The notes under the pieces were generated by a model. It made no database searches, was not told the origin of the DNA, and saw only the letters and a program-made list of their open reading frames with translations. DNA of 41,692 bases from positions 5,962-47,653 of the forward strand of contig JAADFW010000273.1 of NCBI GenBank assembly GCA_013152655.1. The letters run 5' to 3'. Shown here piece by piece: positions 1-8,774 of this stretch; position 1 is the stretch's first letter; each line of letters opens with the position of its first letter. The DNA comes from Chlorobiota bacterium (GTDB taxonomy: Bacteria; Bacteroidota; Bacteroidia; Bacteroidales; B39-G9). Made by a program: the position numbers and the translations under genes.

Positions 1-35
1 TATTGTTTATTTTTACAATAATAAAAATAAATGAG

Positions 36-392
36 ATGTATTTTGAGTCAAGATTAAGTGGTATTTTATTGGTGTTATTGATTATAGTTTTTGCGTCATG
101 CAAAGTAAAGCAAGGGGTTAAAACACAAGATTTACAAAATCAAAATGTTGAGAATGAATATCTTAACGATGGATTTGTAAAGGCTTTTATTGTGCAAACA
201 GATAAAACAGATGAACCCTGTGAGTTTTTAATAAAGTTAGAAAACGGAAACTTACTTGAACCTCTTGGCCTTTCTGCTGATTTTAAGAAAAACAATGAAA
301 ATATATGGTTAAAGTATATTAAACAGAGAAGGCCAGGCAGGTGTAATAATGCGCAGCCTGTTGAAATTGTTGAAATAAAAAAACGAGGATAA
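36..392 (+). CDS. Small hypothetical lipoprotein
   Basis: I do not recognise a named family. The ORF track opens at a TTG, but the ATG at 36 is the better start because it puts a lipoprotein signal (hydrophobic stretch ending in VFASC) at the N-terminus, giving about 118 residues. The mature part is polar and has two cysteines about 40 residues apart (EPCEF and GRCNN), which could form a disulfide in the periplasm. It converges with the T9SS protein gene on the other strand and shares a hairpin terminator with it. The promoter is mostly outside the window. Function unknown. Confidence 0.6.
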   Translation: MYFESRLSGILLVLLIIVFASCKVKQGVKTQDLQNQNVENEYLNDGFVKAFIVQTDKTDEPCEFLIKLENGNLLEPLGLSADFKKNNENIWLKYIKQRRPGRCNNAQPVEIVEIKKRG

Positions 393-405
393 ATACTATC
401 CTCGT
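383..405. terminator. Bidirectional intrinsic terminator between convergent genes
   Basis: A perfect 9-bp stem (ACGAGGATA / TATCCTCGT) with a 5-nt loop. Read on the minus strand it is followed by a run of seven T, so it is a good terminator for the 980-aa gene. On the plus strand a weaker T tract follows after a few bases, so it may also end the small lipoprotein gene. Confidence 0.8.
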
Positions 406-425
406 CTAATACTTTTTGTAAAGTC

Positions 426-3368
426 CTATTTTACAAATATTCGTTTAACCTTAGCAAATTTAGAAGAACCAAGGTTTAATAAATAAACCCCGGGAGCGGC
501 ATAAGACATATCAAGAAAATATTCATAATTTCCATTTGTTTTAGTTACCCTGTTTTGAACCAGTGTTTGCCCCATAATATTGTGTACTGTTATTGTAAGT
601 ATTTCATTAATATTCTCATTTGTATAATTTATAAAAAAATGATTTTGCCCATCAGAAGAAACCATTAATTCACTTTTATCAAAAGCATTGTTATTTATAT
701 TTAACGGATACAGAATATTCACAAGGTAATCTTCTGTTTCGCCAAATTCTGTAGAAATGCAGGCATCATTATATACTCCGCCGGCATAATTTGTTTTTGC
801 TCTTAAAAGATGTTCTCCGTACTGAGCATCTTGAGGAACATCAAAATATAGAGTATCAATAAATACACCTTCATCATCATTGTTTGGTGCAATTCTGTAA
901 TTATTCACAACAATTTCATCTGTTTCAAACAGGAAATTATTATTGAAGTCAATCCAGATTTTAAAAAATTGGTTTCCGTGGCCTGTTGTCAGAATTAATT
1001 CATTTGAACTGCCCTGGTATAAATTAGTAATTAAACCGGTATTATCATTATAACCGTTTGTGTCACATTCAGATGTGTTATTAATTGTTCCTAATTGAAA
1101 TCCTTTTATGCCTCTGCCTAAGCTACAATCAGATACGGGCATACACAATGTTTTTGTAATTGTTGTAGTTAATTCATCATTTGTAGTATCAGCATCATCA
1201 GTTAAATGTGTATTTATTTTTAGTTGATAATCTCCAAGATTTGAAAAATTTGCAGTTGTATTAAAAGTGTATGTCATGGTAGCCAGTCGTCGTAATGATT
1301 CTTCAATCTTTTCGGTAACCGGTAATTCATTGTTTATAGTATATGAAATATCAAAGTTTGATTGATTAGTCCCACCAAAATTCTTAATAGTTACCGATAT
1401 GGATTCATTCTCAGTTAAATCTGTACCCGAAACAGGGGTTACTATTTCAACCACACCTATTTCATTTGCATGAAGGCTTGTTATAAATTTAGTTATGGTA
1501 TCGTTATCAGGATAAAGCTCGCTTGCTAATTTAGTAAATGCGGAAATTTTGTACATTTTTCCTGCCATTGAAAAATCACCAAGTGTTTCAAACGTATATT
1601 GTACACTCTCATTACTTTTTAAAGTATCAGTAAGTATTTCATTTACAATAGCATTATTATCAATCTGATAACTAACCGGAATATCGTATTGAGATTCAAT
1701 ACCAAAATTTTTAATAGTTACTGTAATTGGTTCGTTTGCTGATAAAGTGCGGTCAACCGGTTCATTTATACTTACAATGCCAACATCGTTTGAAAAGGTT
1801 GGAGACAAAGAAAAAACACCTACCTGATTTTTCCGGGTACCTTCAGCAAAATATTCCGAAATTGACCAAAAAGTCATATCATCTGTAGGGTCAATAGTCA
1901 TTTGAGAATAATCTCCATATCTGTAGTACGGATCTGACTGATATCCGTTAACTATTGTATCTTCCTGTATGGTCATAATTCCCAATTCATCGTTAGCAAA
2001 CCTGCCTGTATATCTTAATGAAGGATATAAGTTTTCACTTACTGTTGTATAAGCAAGTGCAATATTTCCATTGGCATCCATACACATATTTCCACTAAAA
2101 GCACTGTGTCCGTCAGGTTGCGTATAAGTTCCTTCCTGGTAAATTGACCAGGGTTCGCCAGAAGCCGGTTGTCTTAATTCATACCATCTTATTCCGGCGT
2201 GAGTGTCATTTCCATCAAGGTCAACAACAAAATTAAAAACAACCGAATTATATGTTGAAAATTTACGGTATTGTGCCATGAACATTATTGTAGCTTGCAA
2301 AGCGTCAATATCGCTACCTGTAGGTTGTGGTAAATTTGAAAAAGAACCCCCGTCAAATAAACCATCAAAAGGTTCGGTTTCAATAATTTGAGGTTCTGAA
2401 ATTGTTGAGCTGTCGGGGTTTTCCCAATCAACATTTATGTTCCATATTTTTAAGTGGTCAACCGATACTCCACTCCATGAATCGTCTTGCATATAAACAA
2501 TTGGGGCATTCCCGGGTTCAGGTAAAGTGTTTCCGTTGGCATTAAAGCCTAAAGGACTGTAAAAACCGCTGGTTGAAATACCGGGTAGGGGGAAACCAAT
2601 CATTTGTGCATCAGGGTCGCCTGATATTATTTTATCCCGTTCAATTGCAAATACTACTTCGCTATAACCGGCAGTACTTGAGTTTTTGTTTGCAGTAATA
2701 TAATATCCGTCAGACCAAATAGAGAATTTAGGATAATCAGGGAATGTATTTGTACTGAAATAATAAGTGTACCATCCATCGTTTACAGGATCGGGCCCCT
2801 GACAAATAGCTACTAAAAATCCGTTTAAATCGGTAAATTCAGTAATTAAAAATCTATTGGCAAACGGGTCATATAATACAATTGGGTCACCCAGTGTTTC
2901 GCCCGGGAAAATAGTTGAAAGCGAAGCGGCATTGATAAGTGGATTACCTTCTTTATCCCAAATTCTGAAAGAAGAATTCCATGCATTTATAAAATGATTT
3001 GGGCCAACTGCACCGGTAGGGTCTGTTGGTGTTGCATTTGAACTGGCAGCTTCAAAAATCAGAATAGGTTCTTTCCCTTTTACTTTATTGGCTTTAATCT
3101 GTTTTTCCCATAATGGGTCGTTGCCTTTTGGCAAACCTTTGCCCGGAACCGATTTATTGGCGCCTCTTTTTTTAGGATTAAACTCTTTTGCCCGGTTTTC
3201 AGCCGGAATAAATTTACCATTAGCAATTTGCGAAGAAATTGAAGGTATTTCAATCATAAAGTCGGCAACTTTTGTAAGGGTTGCTTTTTGTAGTTTTTCT
3301 TTTTTTTGTGCTTGTACATTAATTGTGAAAATAATTAACAACAGTAATAAGTTAGTCTTGAATTTCAT
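426..3368 (-). CDS. Large secreted protein with GEVED domain and T9SS sorting tail
   Basis: A 980-residue extracellular or surface protein. It starts with a clear signal peptide (hydrophobic run ending in NVQAQ). Residues about 100-530 are an uncharacterised beta-rich region with repeated W/Y/D patterns. Two CARDB-like Ig repeats follow (about 530-750; both contain ITVTIKNFG or SVTIKNFG). A GEVED-type domain (about 790-890) shows FKIWIDFNNN and ends in GETEDYLV. The last 70 residues are a Por secretion system C-terminal domain (NIMGQTL, APGVYLLNL, KVKRIFVK). Export by the type IX system is therefore expected. No catalytic motif is evident, so adhesion or binding is only a guess. Confidence 0.85.
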   Translation of the reverse strand: MKFKTNLLLLLIIFTINVQAQKKEKLQKATLTKVADFMIEIPSISSQIANGKFIPAENRAKEFNPKKRGANKSVPGKGLPKGNDPLWEKQIKANKVKGKEPILIFEAASSNATPTDPTGAVGPNHFINAWNSSFRIWDKEGNPLINAASLSTIFPGETLGDPIVLYDPFANRFLITEFTDLNGFLVAICQGPDPVNDGWYTYYFSTNTFPDYPKFSIWSDGYYITANKNSSTAGYSEVVFAIERDKIISGDPDAQMIGFPLPGISTSGFYSPLGFNANGNTLPEPGNAPIVYMQDDSWSGVSVDHLKIWNINVDWENPDSSTISEPQIIETEPFDGLFDGGSFSNLPQPTGSDIDALQATIMFMAQYRKFSTYNSVVFNFVVDLDGNDTHAGIRWYELRQPASGEPWSIYQEGTYTQPDGHSAFSGNMCMDANGNIALAYTTVSENLYPSLRYTGRFANDELGIMTIQEDTIVNGYQSDPYYRYGDYSQMTIDPTDDMTFWSISEYFAEGTRKNQVGVFSLSPTFSNDVGIVSINEPVDRTLSANEPITVTIKNFGIESQYDIPVSYQIDNNAIVNEILTDTLKSNESVQYTFETLGDFSMAGKMYKISAFTKLASELYPDNDTITKFITSLHANEIGVVEIVTPVSGTDLTENESISVTIKNFGGTNQSNFDISYTINNELPVTEKIEESLRRLATMTYTFNTTANFSNLGDYQLKINTHLTDDADTTNDELTTTITKTLCMPVSDCSLGRGIKGFQLGTINNTSECDTNGYNDNTGLITNLYQGSSNELILTTGHGNQFFKIWIDFNNNFLFETDEIVVNNYRIAPNNDDEGVFIDTLYFDVPQDAQYGEHLLRAKTNYAGGVYNDACISTEFGETEDYLVNILYPLNINNNAFDKSELMVSSDGQNHFFINYTNENINEILTITVHNIMGQTLVQNRVTKTNGNYEYFLDMSYAAPGVYLLNLGSSKFAKVKRIFVK

Positions 3369-3518
3369 AAGTAATAAATTAATTTGTTGGTTTGGGTTAA
3401 AAGTATTTAAAATTAGTCTTCTATAAAATTAGAGATGTTATAATATTTTGTTAAAAAAATAAGAAGTTTAAGAAAATCAGAAGTAATGAATCTTAGTATT
3501 AGTATGAGGTTAGTTTAA

Positions 3519-4688
3519 TTATATTTTATCTAAAGCTTGTTTCAAATCATTGATTAAGTCATCCTGATTTTCAATTCCCACAGAAATTCTAACCAGTGAA
3601 TCAGTAATTCCCAATTTTTCTCTTGTTTTTTCAGGAACTGAAGCATGAGTCATAGGTGCAGGCAGTTCTATTAATGATTCTACTCCGCCCAGGCTTTCAG
3701 CCAGAGCAAAATAGTTTAAGGAAGAAACAAATTTTTTAGCTTCGTTAATACCTCCGTCCAATTCAATAGAAATCATTCCGCCGAAACCTTTCATTTGTTT
3801 TTTAGCAATTTCATGCTGAGGATGGCTGGTTAAGCCCGGATAAATTACTTTTTTTACTTTTGGATGTTGATTTAAAAAATTAGCAATTTGGATAGCATTT
3901 TCGCCATGAACTTTCATTCTTGCCGCAAGTGTTTTTATTCCTCGTAATACCATATAACTATCGAAAGGAGACATAATAGCTCCTACAGAGTTTTGAATAA
4001 ACTGAATTTTTTCATAAATATCTTTATTGTTCGTCATTATTGCGCCACCAATTGAATCGCTATGTCCGTTAATATATTTTGAGGTACTGTGTAAGACTAT
4101 ATCGGCACCCAAATTGAGCGGATTTTGAAAATAGGGGCTCATAAATGTGTTGTCAACTACGGTAATAACTCCTTTACTCTTAACTGTTCGGGCAATATTG
4201 GCAATGTCAGATATTTTAAGTAATGGATTGGTTGGCGATTCTAACCAAAGCAATTTTGTATTTTCTTGTAATGAATTTGCAATATTTTCGGAATTACCCG
4301 TATTAACCAGGCTAAAATTAATATTATAATTTGGCTGAAAAACTTTTAGAAACAATCGTTGTGTTCCGCCATATAAGTCATCTGTTGCAATAACATGGTT
4401 GCCGGTTTGCAACAAAGCTAACAACAATGATGTTTCAGCAGCCATTCCCGAAGAAAAGGCCAATGCATATTTAGCATTTTCCAAAGCGGCTAATTTTGCT
4501 TCTAATGCTTTTCTGGTAGGATTTAACGATCGGGAATATTCATAGCCGGCTGTTGGAATATCAACATCTTGCCTGGCAAATGTGGTTGATAAATGAATAG
4601 GTGATATAACATCGCCACTTCCGCCTTCTTTTATATTAGGCTTTTCTCCAACATGAATTGCGTTTGTTTCGAATTTTTGATTTTTCAT
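3519..4688 (-). CDS. Cystathionine gamma-synthase / gamma-lyase family enzyme
   Basis: A PLP-dependent Cys/Met metabolism enzyme of normal length (389 aa). The PLP lysine lies in HSTSKYINGHSD (about residue 200), the family motif VDNTF precedes it, and the C-terminal part shows SLGGVESLIELP and RISVGIE. It follows a cystathionine beta-synthase-like gene by 34 bp, so the pair probably forms a reverse-transsulfuration operon turning homocysteine plus serine into cysteine (lyase role). Synthase and lyase activities cannot be told apart from sequence alone. The start is the ATG giving MKNQKFETNAIH, the usual N-terminus. Confidence 0.88.
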   Translation of the reverse strand: MKNQKFETNAIHVGEKPNIKEGGSGDVISPIHLSTTFARQDVDIPTAGYEYSRSLNPTRKALEAKLAALENAKYALAFSSGMAAETSLLLALLQTGNHVIATDDLYGGTQRLFLKVFQPNYNINFSLVNTGNSENIANSLQENTKLLWLESPTNPLLKISDIANIARTVKSKGVITVVDNTFMSPYFQNPLNLGADIVLHSTSKYINGHSDSIGGAIMTNNKDIYEKIQFIQNSVGAIMSPFDSYMVLRGIKTLAARMKVHGENAIQIANFLNQHPKVKKVIYPGLTSHPQHEIAKKQMKGFGGMISIELDGGINEAKKFVSSLNYFALAESLGGVESLIELPAPMTHASVPEKTREKLGITDSLVRISVGIENQDDLINDLKQALDKI

Positions 4689-4722
4689 CTTTACTAAATA
4701 TTTACAGATAAATAAGTGAATA

Positions 4723-5694
4723 TTACTCCATTAGGCCTTTTTCTCTCATCCAGTTATCGTTAAATAATGTTGATAAATAATTTTTTCCTGTATCGGGTAA
4801 CAGAATTACGACAACATCTTCTTTTTTTAACTTTTTTGCCAATTGCAAACCGGCATAAATAGCCGACCCGGAAGAAGAACCAACTAAAATAGATTCTTTT
4901 GCCACAAAATCTCTGGCTGTTTTATAAGCCATTTTATCACTAACGGTAATAATAGAATCGATATAATTAAAATCTACAGTTTCAGGAATAAAATCTTCGC
5001 CAATACCTTCGGTTAAATAAGAATGAACAGGCCCTTTTGTTTTATAAAAGTGATGGTAATAAATTGAGCCTTCTGTATCGGCTCCAATTACCTTAATATC
5101 AGGATTTTGTTCTTTTAAATATTTTCCCACACCTGAAATTGTTCCACCTGTTCCAATTCCGCATACAAAATGTGTTATTTTACCTTCTGTATCTTTCCAT
5201 ATTTCAGGGCCGGTTGTTTTATAATGAGTTAGAGGATTCTGTTGATTAAAATACTGATTTGGGGAAAAAGAATTAGGTGTTTCCTTAACCAGTTTTTCAG
5301 CTACTTTGTAATAACTTCTCGGGTCATCCGGGTCAACAGCAGTTGGTGTTCGAATTACTTTAGCTCCGTAGGCTTTAAGCACGTCTTCTTTTTCGCGGCT
5401 CATTTTATCGGGCATAATAAAAATAAGTTTATAACCTTTTAAGTTGCCTGCAATGGCTAAGCCTAAGCCTGTATTGCCCGAAGTTGGCTCTATAATTGTA
5501 CCACCCGGCTTAAGAAGCCCTTCTTTTTCAGCCGCTTCAATCATTTGAATAGCAATCCGGTCTTTTGAACTTCCGCCCGGATTAAAGGATTCGAGCTTTA
5601 CAAGCATGGTTGGTGTCAACCCTGTATTAATGTTGTTAAGCATTACAAGGGGAGTGTTGCCAACTCCATCAAGTATGCTTGAATAATACTTCAT
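4723..5694 (-). CDS. Cystathionine beta-synthase-like (cysteine synthase family), catalytic domain only
   Basis: A fold-type II PLP enzyme, 323 aa. The PLP lysine is in NPGGSSKDRIA (about residue 45), and the phosphate loops are EPTSGNTGLGLA and CGIGTGGTISGVG. The stretch TEGIGEDFIPETVD followed by the late SSSGSA motif resembles cystathionine beta-synthases more than CysK. It lacks the C-terminal CBS pair found in longer versions. It is the first gene of the two-gene operon with the gamma-lyase-like gene. The O-acetylserine sulfhydrylase alternative remains possible. Confidence 0.82.
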   Translation of the reverse strand: MKYYSSILDGVGNTPLVMLNNINTGLTPTMLVKLESFNPGGSSKDRIAIQMIEAAEKEGLLKPGGTIIEPTSGNTGLGLAIAGNLKGYKLIFIMPDKMSREKEDVLKAYGAKVIRTPTAVDPDDPRSYYKVAEKLVKETPNSFSPNQYFNQQNPLTHYKTTGPEIWKDTEGKITHFVCGIGTGGTISGVGKYLKEQNPDIKVIGADTEGSIYYHHFYKTKGPVHSYLTEGIGEDFIPETVDFNYIDSIITVSDKMAYKTARDFVAKESILVGSSSGSAIYAGLQLAKKLKKEDVVVILLPDTGKNYLSTLFNDNWMREKGLME

Positions 5695-5745
5695 TTTAAT
5701 CGTGTTTTAAAAATTACAGATTCACAAAAATAAGTCGATTTAAAC

Positions 5746-5787
5746 AAAATGTCATTCTTAATAATGTATAAATAAGAATGACATTTT
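5746..5787 (-). terminator. Strong terminator at the 3' end of the metal island
   Basis: A perfect 15-bp stem (AAAATGTCATTCTTA / TAAGAATGACATTTT) with a 12-nt loop, 30 bp downstream of the last island gene. On the minus strand the stem ends in TTTT followed by GTTT, as expected for a Rho-independent terminator. It separates the metal genes from the cysteine operon. Confidence 0.8.
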
Positions 5788-5816
5788 ACTAACCTTAATT
5801 TTGTGCAAAGATAAAC

Positions 5817-6170
5817 TTAAAATACCATCAATGCCATCATTCCTAACATAAAAACCGAACCTCCGACAAATGAAACAAATGTTTGCATTTGCCTGTTTCT
5901 AAAAATAGGTTTGTTAGCGATAAATTGTTCCGGATTTTTTTTAAAAACATACATACATTCGTCCGACTCAAAAGGGTATAATTGTCCCATATACTCAAAA
6001 TATTTAGCACTGTCTGAATTTACAGATTCGTGACAAACAGGATCAATTAGTACTGATGTGTTTTGGTTTCCATGCATGCCATGCATGTTATTATTATGCA
6101 TTCCGGGCATCATCATCATACAGGATGATGTAAAAAACAGGATTATTACAACTATTCCAGCTATTTTCAT
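5817..6170 (-). CDS. YHS-domain lipoprotein with C-terminal membrane segment
   Basis: A 117-aa protein. The N-terminus is a lipoprotein signal (FFTSSC) followed by a Met/His-rich stretch (MMMMPGMHNNNMHGMHG) that could bind Cu or Ag. A YHS-like domain follows (IDPVCHESVNSDSAKYFEYMG, then FESDECMYVFKKNPEQF), the module common in metal-transport loci. Residues about 95-117 are hydrophobic (SVFMLGMMALMVF) and may form a membrane anchor. It is the last gene of the collinear metal island, just before the strong hairpin terminator. Periplasmic metal binding is likely; its partner is not known. Confidence 0.7.
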   Translation of the reverse strand: MKIAGIVVIILFFTSSCMMMMPGMHNNNMHGMHGNQNTSVLIDPVCHESVNSDSAKYFEYMGQLYPFESDECMYVFKKNPEQFIANKPIFRNRQMQTFVSFVGGSVFMLGMMALMVF

Positions 6171-6238
6171 ATTTATTCGTTTTATGGTTTATAATACAAT
6201 TGTAAACCGCATAAATTGTAATTTACCCTACTTTTAAA

Positions 6239-6266
6239 TATTCCACATTTTTGAAAATGTGGAATA
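6239..6266. repeat. Perfect AT-rich inverted repeat
   Basis: TATTCCACATTTT / AAAATGTGGAATA, 13-bp arms with a 2-nt centre, immediately after the stop of the cytochrome gene. No clear T tract follows on the minus strand, so it may be an operator or an RNA-stabilising hairpin rather than a classic terminator. A second weaker hairpin (TTTATG-GTTTA / TAAACCGCATAAA, 6181-6215) lies between it and the YHS gene start. Confidence 0.6.
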
Positions 6267-6545
6267 CTAATTTGCCGTTTGCATAAATTCGACAACTTTG
6301 GTTATTTCATCTTTTGTAAGGTTAGCTCTTATTTGCATGTGTAAGCCAATGGTTTCCCAATCAACATCGTTGTATGCCGATGGCGACGGAATGCTGTGGC
6401 ACCTGATGCAATTTTCGCCCCATAACTGGGCACCTGATTTATTACTAACTAAAGCTGATTTATTTGAAGAACAACTGCTTACAATAAATGCTATTGCAAC
6501 AAACGTTACTAATAACATAGTTGTGATTTTATATTGTTTTTTCAT
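6267..6545 (-). CDS. Small mono-haem c-type cytochrome lipoprotein
   Basis: A 92-aa protein. It has a lipoprotein signal peptide (FIVSSCSS), then one haem-attachment motif ENCIRCHSIPS (about residues 45-55), and a methionine in GLHMQIRAN as candidate sixth ligand. The C-terminus (LTKDEITKVVEFM) is the usual last helix of class I cytochromes. It would face the periplasm. The gene is preceded by one of three shared 70-bp inverted-repeat leader elements, as is the porin gene just upstream, so the two may be co-regulated. Its electron partners are unknown; a link to copper or to the NDH-2 of the island is inference. Confidence 0.8.
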   Translation of the reverse strand: MKKQYKITTMLLVTFVAIAFIVSSCSSNKSALVSNKSGAQLWGENCIRCHSIPSPSAYNDVDWETIGLHMQIRANLTKDEITKVVEFMQTAN

Positions 6546-6575
6546 CTGGTTATAATTTTAATTTTTAATTGTCAG

Positions 6576-6644
6576 ATGGAACCGTATGATGTAAAATAAT
6601 TATTCTCGTGTGTTTAATAATTATTTTAATCATGCTTGTTTCAT
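6576..6644 (-). promoter_or_regulatory. Leader inverted repeat, copy 1 (GTGTG loop family)
   Basis: Arms ATGGAACCGTATGATG...AATAATTATT and its imperfect reverse complement, separated by an 11-nt loop CTCGTGTGTTT. The innermost 13 bases of each arm pair perfectly. A conserved GTCAG lies between the element and the start codon, 26 bp from the ATG of the 92-aa cytochrome gene, as in the other two copies. Confidence 0.65.
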
Positions 6645-6666
6645 CATTTTTATTTTTTTAAATATG

Positions 6667-7827
6667 TTAAAATCCTAAAGCCCAATGTAAGAATATAGCA
6701 TTTGTTTTTGTGGTTCCCGGGCTATCATGGCCTCCTTCGCTATTTGTTGTCTGGTAGCTTAGTTTAAACACTGTTCGCCAACTTAACCAATAGTTTAATC
6801 CGTACGATATTTGAGACGCTTGTTGTTCCCATAGGGATCCTTCCGGTGTGTTAATTACAGAATATCTTCCTATAATTTCAAAATTCTTGATAATATTGCT
6901 TCCCGCCATTGTTGGCCTGTAGCTTAACTGGGCAAAATATGCATCGCTTTTGTTTTCAAAAGTGTATTGAGTTGGAATAGTTTCGCCGGGTTCAAGTTCA
7001 AAATAGTCTGCTTTGTCAACCAATGATAAGTTGTATTGTGCTTTAATATCTATAATACCATATAAAGGACTAACTTGCTTTACAAAGGTAAAGTCGCCGG
7101 CCATTAAGTTTGCTCCAGTATTTCCATACAGCGAATCATTTGTATTGCCAACTTTTCCTGAATATACAGAAAACCCTATTTCAACTGATGAGTTGGAAAA
7201 TGGCAGATAACCTATTCGCCCGCCAATAGCTTTATTGTTATTATTATCCTCAAAATTTTCAAATAATAGCATCCCGGCTTCTTCAGGTTCATTACTGCCA
7301 TCTTTTAATACAGGCCCGTTGGTTGTATAAACCGAATAGTTTAATTTTGAGCCGCCAACTGCAAATCCGCCTCGTAATTCTACGCCTATACCCGATGAAG
7401 GAGCAATGCCGTCGTGCCCGAAGCCAAGCGGCATATTCGAAAGCCTGTTAATCCATGCAGGATGAAGCCTTTCAACGAATGTTCCAAAAGGGAGTAAGAA
7501 TTTACCCATGCGAATAGTCATATAATTATTTAAAATGTACGACATGTCAGCATATTCGAAACCAACATTTACCTGGTTATTTTCTAATTCAAATTCAAGT
7601 TCCGATTCAAAAAGTAACCTGTCGGAATGTTTAAAAAGAAAAATTGGGGCAAATGTACTTCCTACATAGCTTGATTGGTTTTTGCCATTTACTGAAGTAT
7701 ATTCAAAACCTGCATGGCCGTAGCCCCGGATCATAAATTGTGTTTTACTAAACATATTTTCTTGTCCGATTAAATTATTTAAACCGGACAAGGATAAAAT
7801 GGATACAAAAATTATTAAATGTTTCAT
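6667..7827 (-). CDS. Outer-membrane porin-like beta-barrel protein
   Basis: A 386-aa protein with a signal peptide (ending in LIGQ) and a sequence of alternating amphipathic strands typical of a barrel. It contains MRMGKFLLPFG-type text (IRMGKFLLPFGTFVERLHP), seen in phosphate-selective/OprP-like and related Bacteroidota porins, and it ends in an aromatic residue (HWALGF). It lies between two c-type cytochrome genes and has its own copy of the inverted-repeat leader. The substrate is unknown. An outer-membrane channel for anions or metal complexes is a guess from context. Confidence 0.72.
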   Translation of the reverse strand: MKHLIIFVSILSLSGLNNLIGQENMFSKTQFMIRGYGHAGFEYTSVNGKNQSSYVGSTFAPIFLFKHSDRLLFESELEFELENNQVNVGFEYADMSYILNNYMTIRMGKFLLPFGTFVERLHPAWINRLSNMPLGFGHDGIAPSSGIGVELRGGFAVGGSKLNYSVYTTNGPVLKDGSNEPEEAGMLLFENFEDNNNNKAIGGRIGYLPFSNSSVEIGFSVYSGKVGNTNDSLYGNTGANLMAGDFTFVKQVSPLYGIIDIKAQYNLSLVDKADYFELEPGETIPTQYTFENKSDAYFAQLSYRPTMAGSNIIKNFEIIGRYSVINTPEGSLWEQQASQISYGLNYWLSWRTVFKLSYQTTNSEGGHDSPGTTKTNAIFLHWALGF

Positions 7828-7857
7828 ATGTTTATAATTTAAATTTTCAGTTGTCAG

Positions 7858-7929
7858 ATGTAACTTACCATGATTTTATAATCATTTTTTTGTGTGATTT
7901 TAATAATTATTAAACCATGGACGTTTCAT
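7858..7929 (-). promoter_or_regulatory. Leader inverted repeat, copy 2 (GTGTG loop family)
   Basis: Arms ATGTAACTTACCATGATTTT... and ...AAACCATGGACGTTTCAT with a T-rich loop containing TTGTGTG. It is the most diverged of the three copies, but it keeps the outer ATG-AAC / GTTTCAT ends, the CCATG block, the AATAATTATT arm and the GTCAG 26 bp from the porin start codon. Confidence 0.55.
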
Positions 7930-7949
7930 CATAAGTTTAATTTTTAATA

Positions 7950-8354
7950 TTATTTTTTAGATAAAGTCCTGAGATAGTTAACAAGCTGCCAACGCTGATC
8001 ATCAGTTAATATTTCTTTGTAAGAAGCCATAGGTGAACGGCCATTCGTCATTTTCCAAAAAATAGCTCCATCTGTTTGACTTTGAAATTTAACCGTAGTA
8101 AAATTTGCCGGTTTAGGATTTAGTGCAGCACCGGCTATTCCATCGCCTTTCCCTTTATTACCATGGCAAATAGCACATAATTGATTAAATTGTTTCTTTC
8201 CTTCTTTTGTTGCTTCCGTATTGTTTTTATACGGATTTACTAAAGCATCTGCTTCTTCAGGCGCAATCCATTCGCCGGTTTGTTGAACAGCAAAACTCAT
8301 AAAAAGTAATATTCCTAAAGAGGCTAATGAGAATTTGAAAATTTGTTTTTTCAT
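7950..8354 (-). CDS. Periplasmic mono-haem cytochrome c
   Basis: A 134-aa class I cytochrome c with a signal peptide (LLFMSFAVQ) and haem motif CAICHGNKGKGDG (about residues 61-73). A conserved KPANF stretch and a methionine ligand candidate in GRSPMASY follow, and a C-terminal helix (DDQRWQLVNYLRTL) closes the domain. It lies 18 bp after the stop of an HMA-domain gene, so the two are almost surely co-transcribed. Pairing a copper-binding domain with a cytochrome suggests a redox or electron-transfer step in the periplasm, but the acceptor is not evident here. Confidence 0.88.
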   Translation of the reverse strand: MKKQIFKFSLASLGILLFMSFAVQQTGEWIAPEEADALVNPYKNNTEATKEGKKQFNQLCAICHGNKGKGDGIAGAALNPKPANFTTVKFQSQTDGAIFWKMTNGRSPMASYKEILTDDQRWQLVNYLRTLSKK

Positions 8355-8372
8355 AATGTTAAATTTTAATGA

Positions 8373-8738
8373 TTATTTGAATTTTATATCTTTTTGGTCA
8401 ATTCTTCTTTCAAATTGACAACATTCAGGTAGTGATTCGTAATCTTTAATTGTGGCCAGATGCATCTCCGTATCGTGACCTGTTTTTGCAATTGCCATAC
8501 TCACCCTATCCTTATTTGTTTTAGTTGAATCTAAACTTACACTGATAATTTTAGTTTTTTTATTCCAAAAAGCATGAGATACACCTTCAACTGAATATGC
8601 AGCTTTTTCAATACTTTCTTTACAGATATCACAATTTCCGTAAACTTTAAACTTAACGGTTTTGCTTGTTTGAGAATAAGCAACAGAAATTCCAATAATG
8701 TATAGGAGTAAAACAAAACTTGTAATTCTTGCTTTCAT
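8373..8738 (-). CDS. Secreted HMA-domain metal-binding protein (paralogue 1)
   Basis: A 121-aa protein. After a signal peptide (ending in AYSQ) comes a heavy-metal-associated domain, VKFKVYGNCDICKESIEKAA, with the CxxC pair that binds soft metals. After the HMA fold it carries a conserved tail, ESLPECCQFERR. The same tail is in the HMA genes ending at 9568 and 21941, so the three are paralogues. It is a likely periplasmic copper chaperone or buffer. It is followed by cytochrome c and preceded by inverted-repeat leader copy 3. Confidence 0.82.
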   Translation of the reverse strand: MKARITSFVLLLYIIGISVAYSQTSKTVKFKVYGNCDICKESIEKAAYSVEGVSHAFWNKKTKIISVSLDSTKTNKDRVSMAIAKTGHDTEMHLATIKDYESLPECCQFERRIDQKDIKFK

Positions 8739-8774
8739 CTGTTTATAATTTATTTATTAAATGTCAGCACCCGT

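Noticed and set aside
3088-3426. 112-aa plus-strand ORF
   Set aside because: Antisense of the T9SS protein N-terminus.
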